A stretch of 30,622 nt of DNA from a virus, in the IMG/VR virus record IMGVR_UViG_3300046836_000342, positions 1 through 30,622 of that record. One strand, 5' to 3'. The notes beneath the pieces were generated by a model, which was given only the letters and a program-made list of their open reading frames with translations, ran no database searches and had not been told where the DNA came from. The position numbers and the translations under genes were made by a program. How positions within the stretch are numbered: position 1 is the first letter of the stretch; the number at the start of each line of letters is the position of its first letter. Shown in pieces: positions 21,062 to 28,990 of this stretch.

Positions 21062-21289
21062 CGGTGCTGTGCTCGCTCGCCTTCGGGTGGTTTCGGTTAG
21101 TGATTGGGGTCACACGAAATAATCATCCGCAGATCAGACGTCAAGAAAGATTCACACTATGAGAACTTCTAATATTTCAATGGTCGCGTTCGCTGTTCTC
21201 GGCCCACCAAGACGCTAGGTAATGCGCCGCTTGAGGTCAGCGATTACCGGCGCCGAAGCCATCAGCGCAGACTCGCAACGGTTGTTACG
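21062..21289. other. Non-coding gap between late and immunity regions
   Basis: 228 nt with no supported gene. It is more AT-rich than its surroundings around 21110-21190. It holds a minus-strand TTGACG (21144-21139) without a good -10, and an imperfect inverted repeat GGTAAT/ATTACC (21218-21223 and 21243-21248). It probably separates the late transcript from the immunity region. Confidence 0.5.
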
Positions 21290-21517
21290 TCATCGGCCAT
21301 GAAAATTCTCGGTTAGTTGAGCCTCGCGGAATCGCCCGCGCAGATCGCCGACAATCGGCGTCACGGCATCCAACGCCGCGTCGAACGTCGCGTGGCATTC
21401 GCCGGTCCATTTCGGAAACGGCCCGCCGTCGAATCGCGCGACGTGCCAGCACGGCGTGTCGGTATGGAGCACGCGTTCGATCTGGAATCCGTGGCGGGCG
21501 CCCTTGGGATGTGGCAT
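21290..21517 (-). CDS. Unknown small protein
   Basis: 75 aa. Contains HGFQIERVLHTDTPCWHVAR and FPKWTGECHATFDAALDAV, an alpha/beta pattern with aromatic residues. It lies 2 nt after the preceding gene and is the last gene of the late transcript before the 228-nt gap. Family not recognised. Confidence 0.6.
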   Translation of the reverse strand: MPHPKGARHGFQIERVLHTDTPCWHVARFDGGPFPKWTGECHATFDAALDAVTPIVGDLRGRFREAQLTENFHGR

Positions 21518-21519
21518 CG

Positions 21520-21855
21520 CTAGATCGCAGAGAGGAGGAGCGCGCGACGGCTTGGACTACGACTCTGTTGATGGCCTCGCCGCATTGGCCCCAAGGCGCA
21601 CGCACCATGTCGGCGAGTCAACGTCGCGCGTGTGGCCACGTCGTCGGAGCACTGCATCACGGCCGACAGACGCCGCTCGACGAGCAGTTGCCACGGATCT
21701 CGGCGGGCGGCCAGCGTCTCGACGTCGAGGCGATATTGCGGCGGGAATGGGTGGAAGCGCTGCGCTAACGCCGCCCGGTCGAGAATGTCGCCGGCAAACG
21801 CACCGCGTTTCCCGAAGAGATCCATCACCGTGAGCGGCGGCGCGTTGCCGGTCAT
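21520..21855 (-). CDS. Unknown protein downstream of lysis block
   Basis: 111 aa. The start is convincing (ATGA overlap; LTVMDLFGKRGAFAGDILDR). The last ~40 residues are Arg/Ser-rich and less protein-like, so a frameshift near 21620 is possible. No family is recognised. Confidence 0.5.
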   Translation of the reverse strand: MTGNAPPLTVMDLFGKRGAFAGDILDRAALAQRFHPFPPQYRLDVETLAARRDPWQLLVERRLSAVMQCSDDVATRATLTRRHGACALGPMRRGHQQSRSPSRRALLLSAI

Positions 21856-22706
21856 CGCGTCAACCTCGAGACACTCGAGACCCCGGCGCTGTCGATCACG
21901 CGGAGCATGAGCGTCGTCGCGGCGCCCTTGACGCCCGACGCGTCAAACGGCGTGATCGTCAGGACATGCGAGCCCACAGAGAACGTGCCGGCCGGACAGG
22001 TCGCCCAATCGCCGCAGAGCGCGTACGGCGCGGTCGCTTCCGAATGCGTGAACGCGTCGAGTTGAAAATCCAGGCGGCTCGCGACGCCCATCACGGTCGC
22101 GCCGATGTTCACGTCGCGCGTCGGCAGCGTGGCCAGGTTGATCGTCGTCCCATTGGAGAGCCCGGCCAGGAACACACCGTCCGGGTTGCTATTCAGCGTA
22201 ATCGAGGCGACGGACGTCGTTGGCGGTGGCGCGTTACACTGTGCTGGCCGCGAGGCGACCGTCGAATCGTAGGCGCCGCCGGCGAGGGCAAGGGCGGTAT
22301 CGCAGGCGTTCGTGAGCGTCGCGAGTGGGACGGGGAGTGAGAGAGCCAGCGTGTCGCCGAGTGTGGCATTCGCGGGCGCAACCTTCCCGTGATACGCCCG
22401 CAGAAAGACGTGAAATCCGCGCGGGCCGCCGCACGACAAGGCGACGAGCTGGGAGTTCCCGATGGCCTTGAAGCACGCGCCCTCAGGGCCACTCCTGCTA
22501 CTCGTGGTCATGGCGATCGTATCGCCCGGCTGCACCGTGAGGAACTGCGTTCCGCCGAGCGGCATAGACACCGGAGCGGGGCGGTTCACCGATGCTGAGG
22601 GCCGCGACGGCCTCCACGCGGCCGAGCCGACGAAGACGGCGGGTTCCAGCGCGGTCCCCACTGCGACCGCGCTGAAGGCCGTAATGACTGCGAGTGCGAG
22701 CTTCAC
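21852..22706 (-). CDS. Secreted protein with Ig-like C-terminal domain
   Basis: 284 aa. MKLALAVITAFSAVAVGTAL is a typical Sec signal peptide. The mature part has six Cys (in pairs such as CGDWATC), and the last ~100 residues (RDVNIGATVMG onward, GSHVLTITPFDASG) look like an Ig/cadherin-like beta-sandwich. A signal peptide is unusual for a phage protein; the product would go to the periplasm or surface, perhaps as an adhesin, exclusion factor or virion ornament. ATGA overlaps on both sides. Confidence 0.65.
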   Translation of the reverse strand: MKLALAVITAFSAVAVGTALEPAVFVGSAAWRPSRPSASVNRPAPVSMPLGGTQFLTVQPGDTIAMTTSSRSGPEGACFKAIGNSQLVALSCGGPRGFHVFLRAYHGKVAPANATLGDTLALSLPVPLATLTNACDTALALAGGAYDSTVASRPAQCNAPPPTTSVASITLNSNPDGVFLAGLSNGTTINLATLPTRDVNIGATVMGVASRLDFQLDAFTHSEATAPYALCGDWATCPAGTFSVGSHVLTITPFDASGVKGAATTLMLRVIDSAGVSSVSRLTR

Positions 22707-23143
22707 GGAACGGGCGCTTCGCCGTCCGGCGCCGTGCTGACCGGCGTCTGCGTCCCGTCCGGCTGTGTCACCGTCACCGGCGGAGCCGTCGGCGTCAGCG
22801 CCGGGTCATCCGTCGTGGCGAGCGTCTTGAGCGCCGCCGCGGCACTCGTCATCGTCGTGAGTGCCGGCTGTACGTCGGCCAGCGTGATGGAGCTCTTGTT
22901 CCCGAAGAGATCCGTGATCGCGGTGACCGCTGCGGTGAGCGCGTCGCCGACGACGTTCGTCGCCTGGTTGACCGCATCGACGACGTCCTGCTCGTTCTTG
23001 TTCAACGCCATGAGCATATCCTCTCGAAGTTGTGTGAGCTGGTTCTTGATGTCGCTCTGACCAGCCAGCAGAGCGTCGTTCTGCGCCACAAGGACGCGGA
23101 GAAGTCCCTTGCGTGAGAGGTTCGTCGTATCGGTGGCCATCAT
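22703..23143 (-). CDS. Coiled-coil protein of the late region
   Basis: 146 aa. The N-terminal half is helical with polar heptads (LLAGQSDIKNQLTQLREDML), a middle hydrophobic helix follows, and the tail is Pro/Thr-rich (TPTAPPVTVTQPDGTQ). No membrane span. Coupled by ATGA to the membrane-protein gene upstream. Likely a structural accessory. Confidence 0.6.
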   Translation of the reverse strand: MMATDTTNLSRKGLLRVLVAQNDALLAGQSDIKNQLTQLREDMLMALNKNEQDVVDAVNQATNVVGDALTAAVTAITDLFGNKSSITLADVQPALTTMTSAAAALKTLATTDDPALTPTAPPVTVTQPDGTQTPVSTAPDGEAPVP

Positions 23144-23883
23144 TTCCCCTTAGCGAGTTCGTAGCCGCCGACCGCGCCGAGCACGAACGCGCCGATCGCG
23201 ACGACTTTGCGCGAAGGGCAGGACACAAACGGCAGGAGTCGGCAGTCCTGACCAGCGTTCGACTTGGCGATGTCCTCGGCGGTGACGCGTGAGGCGAGCG
23301 CGGTGCGAAGGTCGTGGATCGTATTCGAGTCGGCTGCCATGCTGCTCGCCGCGATCGCGAGATTCCGCTCCGCCTTCGCGGCTTCGTCTACTTTCTCCGC
23401 GAGCGCGCGCCGGAGCTCGGCGCCAAGATCGACCACGAACTGCGGCACATCGTAGGGTCGCGGGTCGCCCTGGCGTTGGATCGTCGCGTACTTGGTCGTA
23501 TCGGATTCTGGCTGCGCATCCCCGCCGAGGATCGTTTCGCCGCGCGGAGCTGCTGGCCGCGAGGAGTGGATCACCGTGATGGTCCCGAGATGCGCCAAGG
23601 CGTGCTGCGCGTCGGAATCCGCCTTCGCTTTTGCGACGCGCAGGCTCTTCATCGAATCAGCGAAGACGCCTTTCACCGAATCGCCGACGTGCTTCGAGAC
23701 CTTGGCCGCGTCCTCGCTCACCTTCGCTTGCGCGTCAGCCGCGTGCTGTTTGTCTTGGGCGCTCTGATGCCTCGCCCCGTCGCAGCGGGCGAGCCAGAGG
23801 GAGAAGAGCGCGATCGCGCCAGCCGCGACGATGCGTGCCGCCGTGTTCTTGGCGAGGGCGGGCCAGTTGATCGGAATGGCCAT
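23140..23883 (-). CDS. Membrane-anchored coiled-coil protein (spanin-like?)
   Basis: 247 aa. An N-terminal transmembrane helix (about 18-33) is followed by a long Ala/Lys/Asp-rich helical region, then a C-terminal hydrophobic segment (VVAIGAFVLGAVGGYEL). Membrane anchor plus coiled coil, next to endolysin and holin-like genes, fits an inner-membrane spanin (Rz-like) or tape-like role, but it is longer than most Rz proteins. Confidence 0.6.
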   Translation of the reverse strand: MAIPINWPALAKNTAARIVAAGAIALFSLWLARCDGARHQSAQDKQHAADAQAKVSEDAAKVSKHVGDSVKGVFADSMKSLRVAKAKADSDAQHALAHLGTITVIHSSRPAAPRGETILGGDAQPESDTTKYATIQRQGDPRPYDVPQFVVDLGAELRRALAEKVDEAAKAERNLAIAASSMAADSNTIHDLRTALASRVTAEDIAKSNAGQDCRLLPFVSCPSRKVVAIGAFVLGAVGGYELAKGK

Positions 23884-24198
23884 CTAATGCTTGTGCAAGA
23901 GGATTTCGAGCGCGGCGATCGCAAGCCCGATTAGGACCGCGACCGCGCCGCGCCATCCATCCGGCGCGACGCCCATCCAATAGGGCGCGAGCATGAAGTG
24001 GACGGTGAGCCAGCACCACAGCGGCCAGAGGATGAACCGGCCGAGCAGGTCGAAGCGAATCGCGCGCGCCTGATAACTCAGCGTCCATTCGGTGTGCCCG
24101 GTGCCGAGCGCCCAGCCCTCGAACACGAGGAGCGCGAACATGAGATACATCCACGCGAGACCGGGATTGAACTTGGGCAGAGTGCTCGCGCCGGTCAT
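23884..24198 (-). CDS. Membrane protein, holin candidate
   Basis: 104 aa with three hydrophobic stretches: around 14-30 (AWMYLMFALLVFEGWAL), 50-70 (LGRFILWPLWCWLTVHFML) and 83-101 (GAVAVLIGLAIAALEILL). The size, the three spans and the ATGA coupling directly after the endolysin gene make it a holin candidate. The family was not recognised. Confidence 0.6.
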   Translation of the reverse strand: MTGASTLPKFNPGLAWMYLMFALLVFEGWALGTGHTEWTLSYQARAIRFDLLGRFILWPLWCWLTVHFMLAPYWMGVAPDGWRGAVAVLIGLAIAALEILLHKH

Positions 24199-24893
24199 AC
24201 GATGGTCCTCTGCGGGGTAAGAGCGAACGGCAAACCGCCGAGCGCGTCGGGGACGACGAGATCGAGATCGGTATCAGGCGGAAGAGAGATTCCGGATGGA
24301 ACATCCGCAGTTGCCATGGCGTGTTGACGCATACAGAAGCCGCGAGGCTGCGGGGACTGATCACCGTCGGCGTTGTACGCCGCCCAATACCGAGTGAATG
24401 GCAGCTCGCGATAGAAGTCGGGGCCGCTCAGCACAGAGTGCCACCCGATGTAGAGACCCGGCGCATATCCGGCATTCGCGAGCTGCAGATACCACGCGCG
24501 GCAGTAGCCGACGACGATCTTCGCATCGACGCCGAGTGCGACCCCTTCGAGGTCGCACCAGACAGTCATTCCGTTGGGGAGTCCGATGGCCTTGCATGAG
24601 TCGGCCGCCGTCTTCCCGAACTGCGCACCCTTCTCCTGCGATGGCGTCCACGAATTCGCCGACTCGACATACTGGACGACGCTCAGCGCGAGGTCTCCCG
24701 CAAGAATCGTTTCGACTTCGGCCGCTGTCAGGTCGTAGATGTGTCCCTTGTCGCGCCGGATGTAGCGGACGACAAAGTCGTAGCCCCGCTTTCTGAACGC
24801 CGCAACGGTCGCCGCGTCGAGCGCGGCGGTCGTATCGAAGCCTTTGGCGCCAGCGGGAAGCGGTGCTACGGTTGCGAGGTCGAGGGCGCTCAC
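24195..24893 (-). CDS. Endolysin, DUF1906 glycoside-hydrolase-like
   Basis: 232 aa. KGFDTTAALDAATVAAFRKR (17-36), DFVVRYIRRDKG, LSVVQYVESANSW (70-82) and TVWCDLEGV (110-118) give the DUF1906 / GH25-like TIM-barrel pattern, with acidic residues D20, D114 and E116 at the expected barrel ends. Such enzymes cleave peptidoglycan glycan strands. There is no signal peptide, so it needs a holin; several neighbours are candidates. There is no extra wall-binding domain. Confidence 0.8.
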   Translation of the reverse strand: MSALDLATVAPLPAGAKGFDTTAALDAATVAAFRKRGYDFVVRYIRRDKGHIYDLTAAEVETILAGDLALSVVQYVESANSWTPSQEKGAQFGKTAADSCKAIGLPNGMTVWCDLEGVALGVDAKIVVGYCRAWYLQLANAGYAPGLYIGWHSVLSGPDFYRELPFTRYWAAYNADGDQSPQPRGFCMRQHAMATADVPSGISLPPDTDLDLVVPDALGGLPFALTPQRTIV

Positions 24894-25327
24894 GGATGCA
24901 CCTCGATGTTGTCGGCGTGTTCCACCGCCGCGACGATCGGCGCCTTATCATCATCCGGCTCGGTCGAACCGTCAGACTTCTTGCGGAGCGACAGGCCGAG
25001 CACGGTCGTTCCCGACAGCGCGCCGATCACCGTCGCGAAGATCCCCCCCATGCCCGTCGCGTCGTGGTAGACGGACGCGAAGTGGATGAACCCGACGACA
25101 AGAACCGCCGTGAGCCCCATTCCAATCCCGGCGAGAATACGCGCCATGCTCGCTTTCTTCTCGGCGACCGGATCATTGATCGCTGAGGCGACGAAGCCAA
25201 TCGCGATGTCAAGTCGGCGCTGGAGCTCATCAGCGGTGGCCACCACGCCGCGGCTGGCGTAGCGCACGATGACGAGCAGCACGCTCGCACCGATCACGAG
25301 GGCGGCGAGATAGGCGACAATTCTCAC
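24890..25327 (-). CDS. Membrane protein of lysis block
   Basis: 145 aa. A first hydrophobic helix at 4-22 (VAYLAALVIGASVLLVIVRY) is followed by an amphipathic stretch, two further helices (ILAGIGMGLTAVLVVGFIHF and GGIFATVIGALSGTTVLGLS) and an acidic tail. Three-span layout like a holin or antiholin. ATGA-coupled to the endolysin gene. Confidence 0.6.
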   Translation of the reverse strand: MRIVAYLAALVIGASVLLVIVRYASRGVVATADELQRRLDIAIGFVASAINDPVAEKKASMARILAGIGMGLTAVLVVGFIHFASVYHDATGMGGIFATVIGALSGTTVLGLSLRKKSDGSTEPDDDKAPIVAAVEHADNIEVHP

Positions 25328-25614
25328 CGTGGCTCTCCGGCTTGAAGAACGCGGCCCGGCTTCTGGTGCGCGCGCTCGATCGAGTCCACGGCCTGCCGGA
25401 CGGCCTGTTGCTGCTTATCGCGAATCACGCGACGCAATGAGTCGGCCGTCAAATGATTCTCATACACGACGCGCTTGACGTAACGGGCATCGACCACGGC
25501 CACCGCTTTCTCCGCGACCCAGGCCACGCTCTTCACGACGGGCCAGGCGGCGACCAGCACGCTCACCGCGCCGATGATCCACGGGCGACGTGAGCGGCGG
25601 CGACGGTACGTCAT
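25324..25614 (-). CDS. Small single-span membrane protein
   Basis: 96 aa. A basic start (YRRRRSRRPW) precedes one helix (about 12-30), then a charged helical tail (LRRVIRDKQQQAVRQAVDSI) reminiscent of Rz-type inner-membrane spanins. A lysis role is inferred from position. Confidence 0.6.
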   Translation of the reverse strand: MTYRRRRSRRPWIIGAVSVLVAAWPVVKSVAWVAEKAVAVVDARYVKRVVYENHLTADSLRRVIRDKQQQAVRQAVDSIERAHQKPGRVLQAGEPR

Positions 25615-25928
25615 GGGTCGTTCCGGCGCCGCCGTAGTGGCGCCTCCGTCGATACGTTCGCTTTCAGCGCGTCGACGAACGCACGCGCGAGTTCATGCGC
25701 GCCGCCGATCTTCGCGACTTCCGTCGACAAGTGATCGACCTTGCTATCAACGCGATCGAAGTTCTCGACGGCAACCTTGAGCGCGGCCAGCATCTCGCCA
25801 TGCCCGGTGACCTTTTCGTTTGTGTCGCGCCCCTGCTGCAAGATGCTTCGCCCCATCAGCCCGATCAGAGCCAGGAAGGCCGCGAACACGGCCCCGAGAA
25901 TCCAGAGGGTCAGATCGTTCGCGTTCAC
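25611..25928 (-). CDS. Membrane protein with coiled coil (XhlA-like?)
   Basis: 105 aa from GTG 25928, which makes a GTGA overlap with the upstream gene; the longer frame is rejected. A helix near the start (LTLWILGAVFAAFLALIGLM) is followed by a coiled coil (VENFDRVDSKVDHLSTEVAK) and a basic tail. XhlA-type haemolysin/lysis proteins share the parts but in the opposite order. Confidence 0.6.
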   Translation of the reverse strand: MNANDLTLWILGAVFAAFLALIGLMGRSILQQGRDTNEKVTGHGEMLAALKVAVENFDRVDSKVDHLSTEVAKIGGAHELARAFVDALKANVSTEAPLRRRRNDP

Positions 25929-26104
25929 GACGCTGCCGGCGCAGTCTTGCGCTCGATGACGAGCCGGATCGACCCACCAGTCAGGAGTCGGCCAATCAGT
26001 AACGCCAGCGCGAGAAAGAAGTACGCGAGCGGCGTCCCGCCGACACGGGCGAAGGCTTCCAGGGCGAAGTAGATCGCGAGGACGAGAAAGTCGATCGGCT
26101 GCAT
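25925..26104 (-). CDS. Small two-span membrane protein, holin candidate
   Basis: 59 aa. Two short hydrophobic segments (IDFLVLAIYFALEAFA and LAYFFLALALLIGRLL) are separated by RVGGTP, with a basic tail. GGGAG lies 6 nt before the ATG at 26104. The small size and two spans fit class II holins. First gene of the lysis block. Confidence 0.6.
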   Translation of the reverse strand: MQPIDFLVLAIYFALEAFARVGGTPLAYFFLALALLIGRLLTGGSIRLVIERKTAPAAS

Positions 26105-26116
26105 GGGATCTCCCGG

Positions 26117-27838
26117 TTAGGGTCCGTTGCCGTACGAGGCCGCACAAATCCGCGAGCTTGCGAGTACAGTCGAACCCGAGAGGGCGATGACGGCGAACCC
26201 GATGTCGACGGCGAGTTGACGAGGCGTGGGCGGTGTGTGGAACGGCTCAATATCGATGCCGACCGTGAAATCGTACGAGGCCGTGAGCGCCGGGAGGCTC
26301 GCGATGAACTCGAACCCGGAGACGCCGCGCTGCACGAAGATCTTGAACGTGGCCGCCGCATCGCCGGTCCACGTCCACGAAAACGCGATGTGGTTCGTGG
26401 TGTAGTTCGGCGTCTGCAGCAGCGAGGAGAAGCCCTTGGGGACTGGGTTCGTCCCATCGCCCTCCTGAGGAATTGTGCCGTCGATCGTCACGGGTTGCCG
26501 CGCGTACCAACGCCAATAGGCGCTCGCCGGCTTGCCGCGGAGCGTGAACTGCGACCGGCTCTTGCCGCCGGCACCGCCGTCGAGCGTGTGCCGGTAGGCC
26601 ACGACGGCATACTGCTCGTCCGTGTCCGAGTGGACGAGGTTCGCCGGGAGTTTGATGATGTCGTTCAGGTCGACCGGCCAGAGGTACGGCGTCTCCAAAA
26701 TCGCGTCGGCCTCGGGCTCTGAGATGTCCCCCAAGATGTCGAGCGCGAGGATCTGCGCACTGGTCGAGTCTTGAATCGCCGAGTCGCTCGCCTCTTGAAC
26801 GATCATTGACTTCCGGCCGTACCGCGCGACGGAATCGTCCGAGAAGACATTGACGGAGACTCGCGAGCCGTCCGGCCCATACCAGACCGTGATGTCGTTC
26901 CTGATATTCGTGCGGTCGATGCGGAATTGAGAAAAGTCGTAATAGCTCGCCGGCGGGATCGTCCAATCGGCCGTCGTCTTGTTGCGGCCGGGGTCGCGGA
27001 AGGTGAGCCGGAACGCGTTGTCGGCATCGCTCCATCGCATCCGAAGGTCCCAACCGATCGCGTCGGCGAGGCGCGTGAGGGCCGTGAGCGCGGACTCGAC
27101 GTTCCACCGAAACTTGGAGAGGAAGGTGAGCGCGATCGGCGTCGCGTCGGGAATGACGAGCGGCAGTCGCACGTCCAGGTTGGCCGCGAGGAGAAGCGCG
27201 TCGAGGACGATCGCGATCGGGAGCGGCCCGATGAGGAAGCTGGCCCCGATGACGCCGGGCTGCGTGAACCACGCGTCTGCGAGCGAGCCGGCGAGGTCGC
27301 GACAGTCGATTTGGACGATGGGCTTCGCCCAATCGATCGTCTCGATATAGCCGTCGAAGATCGTGTGATAGTCCGAGTCGCCAGGAACAACGCCGAGGTC
27401 GACCGTCGCCACATCGATCGTAATGCGCCGGCCAGCGTCCAAGCTCGGGCCGACGCCGAGCGCCAAGTCTTCGCTGACGAATGGGATGACGTTGTAGGCG
27501 CTATTCGTGCGGAACGGAGCGATGCTCCGACCGCGGACTTCGCGCCAGAGTTTGACCGTTGCCGTGGCAACATTGTTGTCGATGCCGCCCGAATACTCGA
27601 TCGAGTAGATCCAGTTGATCGAGTCCCGGTTGGAATAATCCCAAATGACTCCGGAGGGATCCTGAATGCGGACGCGAGCCGCGATGTTATAGCCAGCTCC
27701 CGTGAGAAGACGGGCAAGTTCTGCCGCGGCGATGAACCGCCCCGAACTCGGCGTGCCTGTGTGGCCGCCACCGGGGTCCGTGCCTGAGCCCCCCTCATTG
27801 ATTAAGAGGGTGTTGAGGACTGAGGCGTTGAGGAGCAC
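26117..27838 (-). CDS. Tail/baseplate hub-like protein
   Basis: 573 aa from GTG 27838; an in-frame stop lies 4 codons upstream, so this is the first possible start. The early region (SIEYSGGIDNNVATATVKLW, then DYHTIFDGYIETIDW and IVQIDCRDLAGSLADAWF) resembles phage baseplate hub / tail-associated proteins. The C-terminal ~110 residues (FSWTWTGDAAATFKIFVQRG) look fibronectin-type-III-like. It is the last visible tail gene before the lysis block. Confidence 0.72.
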   Translation of the reverse strand: MLLNASVLNTLLINEGGSGTDPGGGHTGTPSSGRFIAAAELARLLTGAGYNIAARVRIQDPSGVIWDYSNRDSINWIYSIEYSGGIDNNVATATVKLWREVRGRSIAPFRTNSAYNVIPFVSEDLALGVGPSLDAGRRITIDVATVDLGVVPGDSDYHTIFDGYIETIDWAKPIVQIDCRDLAGSLADAWFTQPGVIGASFLIGPLPIAIVLDALLLAANLDVRLPLVIPDATPIALTFLSKFRWNVESALTALTRLADAIGWDLRMRWSDADNAFRLTFRDPGRNKTTADWTIPPASYYDFSQFRIDRTNIRNDITVWYGPDGSRVSVNVFSDDSVARYGRKSMIVQEASDSAIQDSTSAQILALDILGDISEPEADAILETPYLWPVDLNDIIKLPANLVHSDTDEQYAVVAYRHTLDGGAGGKSRSQFTLRGKPASAYWRWYARQPVTIDGTIPQEGDGTNPVPKGFSSLLQTPNYTTNHIAFSWTWTGDAAATFKIFVQRGVSGFEFIASLPALTASYDFTVGIDIEPFHTPPTPRQLAVDIGFAVIALSGSTVLASSRICAASYGNGP

Positions 27839-27863
27839 GGTCGGGGCGGACTAGATTCGGGCC

Positions 27864-27965
27864 ATGCGGAAAAACGCGCTCTTTATCTGGTTCTGGCTGC
27901 TCATCGCGGCGCTAGCGGTTGTTTCGCTCGCGTCCATCTGGAACCGACAGACGGGCATGCCCTAG
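27864..27965 (+). CDS. Possible plus-strand membrane micropeptide
   Basis: 33 aa: a basic start (MRKNALFIW), one hydrophobic helix (FIWFWLLIAALAVVSLASIW), and a short polar end. It fills the 123-nt minus-strand gap between tail genes, and its stop shares CTAG with the convergent minus gene, the same arrangement as the repressor. No ribosome site is seen, so it may be chance. Confidence 0.35.
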   Translation: MRKNALFIWFWLLIAALAVVSLASIWNRQTGMP

Positions 27966-28132
27966 CGATTCCCCACCGGGAACAACTGACCCGCGGTTGG
28001 ACCGCCCGCCGCCACGTTGCCGGCCGGCGGCAAAACTGGTTTCGGCGTCCGGACCGGCTCGCAGGGCGGTGGAAAGTTGGTCGGAGGGATGGCAGCATGC
28101 GGGACGGTCGCCTGAACGATTTGGTTGGCCAT
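27962..28132 (-). CDS. Small Pro/Ala-rich protein in tail region
   Basis: 56 aa: MANQIVQATVPHAAIPPTNF, then PPPCEPVRTPKP and a Gly/Ala-rich end. It is low-complexity and probably extended. It lies 9 nt after the preceding tail gene. No ribosome site; no family recognised. Confidence 0.5.
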   Translation of the reverse strand: MANQIVQATVPHAAIPPTNFPPPCEPVRTPKPVLPPAGNVAAGGPTAGQLFPVGNR

Positions 28133-28141
28133 GATGGATGC

Positions 28142-28987
28142 CTAGTCGTAGAGCCACGCACTACGGTTGTTCGTGGTAACGCCGTTGGGATTCGTTACTA
28201 ACGCGACCAAGAACGTCCGCGACACGCTGTAAATGCTCACCGTCATCGTGGTAACCACAGTCGAATCGGCCGACCCGACGGCGATGATCGCTGGGACCGG
28301 ATTGAGACCGCCGGATTCCGTATAGAGAATCGGGCAGAAGACCATCGTATGCGAGCCAATGACGTTGGATGTGGCGTTGTTCGTCGCCATCGGAACCAGG
28401 GTAAGCGCCGCGGGCACCGTGCCGCTCGCCGGAAGCGTTTGGGAGAACCACGTCGGGCTGTTCGTGAAGCCGATCAGTTGAATGCCGGTCGTGGTATTCG
28501 CGCCTGTTGCATCCACGTCGACGTGGATCGACCACCCAGCCGCGTTCGACCCGTTGAGATCCGATGCCGGACCTCCGATGAGCATGAAGCGTCCAGTCGC
28601 GACGGCCATGTAGAGCGAGCGAGAACCCGAACTGCCGTTGGTCGCGACCTTCTGCTGCGTGCCGACTTGGCCGGTCAGCGTGCCAGACCCATTCACGCCC
28701 GAGCCGAGTTGGATCTTCCACATCGGGCCATTGTTCGACGCCGCGCGACCGAAATCAATTCGCAGATACCACGTCACGCCGCTGATCGTGGTTGTGTAAA
28801 CGCGGAAGCATGCGGTCGCGTCGGCGGACGGCGCGGTTGCCGCGGCCGGGTCACCGTCTCCGGTCTGCGCGTCATAGGTCCATCCGCCGAGCCCTTGCAA
28901 CTGTGTATCAACAGCGCCATGCAACGCTTGAAAGTTCGCGTTGACGGAGCAGTCCCATACGAGAACAAGGTTTGAATAGATGGCCAC
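28142..28987 (-). CDS. Tail/virion structural protein
   Basis: 281 aa from GTG 28987 (GGAG about 11 nt upstream). Thr/Ser/Gly-rich and beta-strand-dominated, with FQALHGAVDTQLQGLGGWTY early and a region like GPMWKIQLGSGVNGSGTLTG. It resembles phage tail or adhesin proteins in composition and position between the fibre gene and the hub-like gene. No specific family. Confidence 0.65.
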   Translation of the reverse strand: MAIYSNLVLVWDCSVNANFQALHGAVDTQLQGLGGWTYDAQTGDGDPAAATAPSADATACFRVYTTTISGVTWYLRIDFGRAASNNGPMWKIQLGSGVNGSGTLTGQVGTQQKVATNGSSGSRSLYMAVATGRFMLIGGPASDLNGSNAAGWSIHVDVDATGANTTTGIQLIGFTNSPTWFSQTLPASGTVPAALTLVPMATNNATSNVIGSHTMVFCPILYTESGGLNPVPAIIAVGSADSTVVTTMTVSIYSVSRTFLVALVTNPNGVTTNNRSAWLYD

Positions 28988-28990
28988 GGC

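Noticed and set aside
21116-21144. Second TTGACG box on the minus strand as a promoter for the 76-aa gene at 20831-21061.
   Set aside because: The hexamer 17 nt downstream is TATTTC (3 of 6), and no operator-like palindrome is near; too weak to list as a promoter.
21211-21250. Imperfect inverted repeat GGTAAT/ATTACC as a terminator of the late transcript.
   Set aside because: The stem is only six pairs with a 19-nt loop, and no T-run follows on either strand.
23314-27787. Long frames on the plus strand opposite late genes (for example 23314-23934 and 26927-27787).
   Set aside because: They are Arg/Asp/Glu-rich mirror frames of convincing minus-strand genes, have no family pattern and do not fit the operon; high GC content makes such frames long.
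26247-27798. Second and third minus-strand frames of 331-361 codons inside the tail hub-like gene.
   Set aside because: Arg/Ser/Pro/Ala-rich low-complexity translations, fully nested in the 573-codon gene that has a proper structural pattern.
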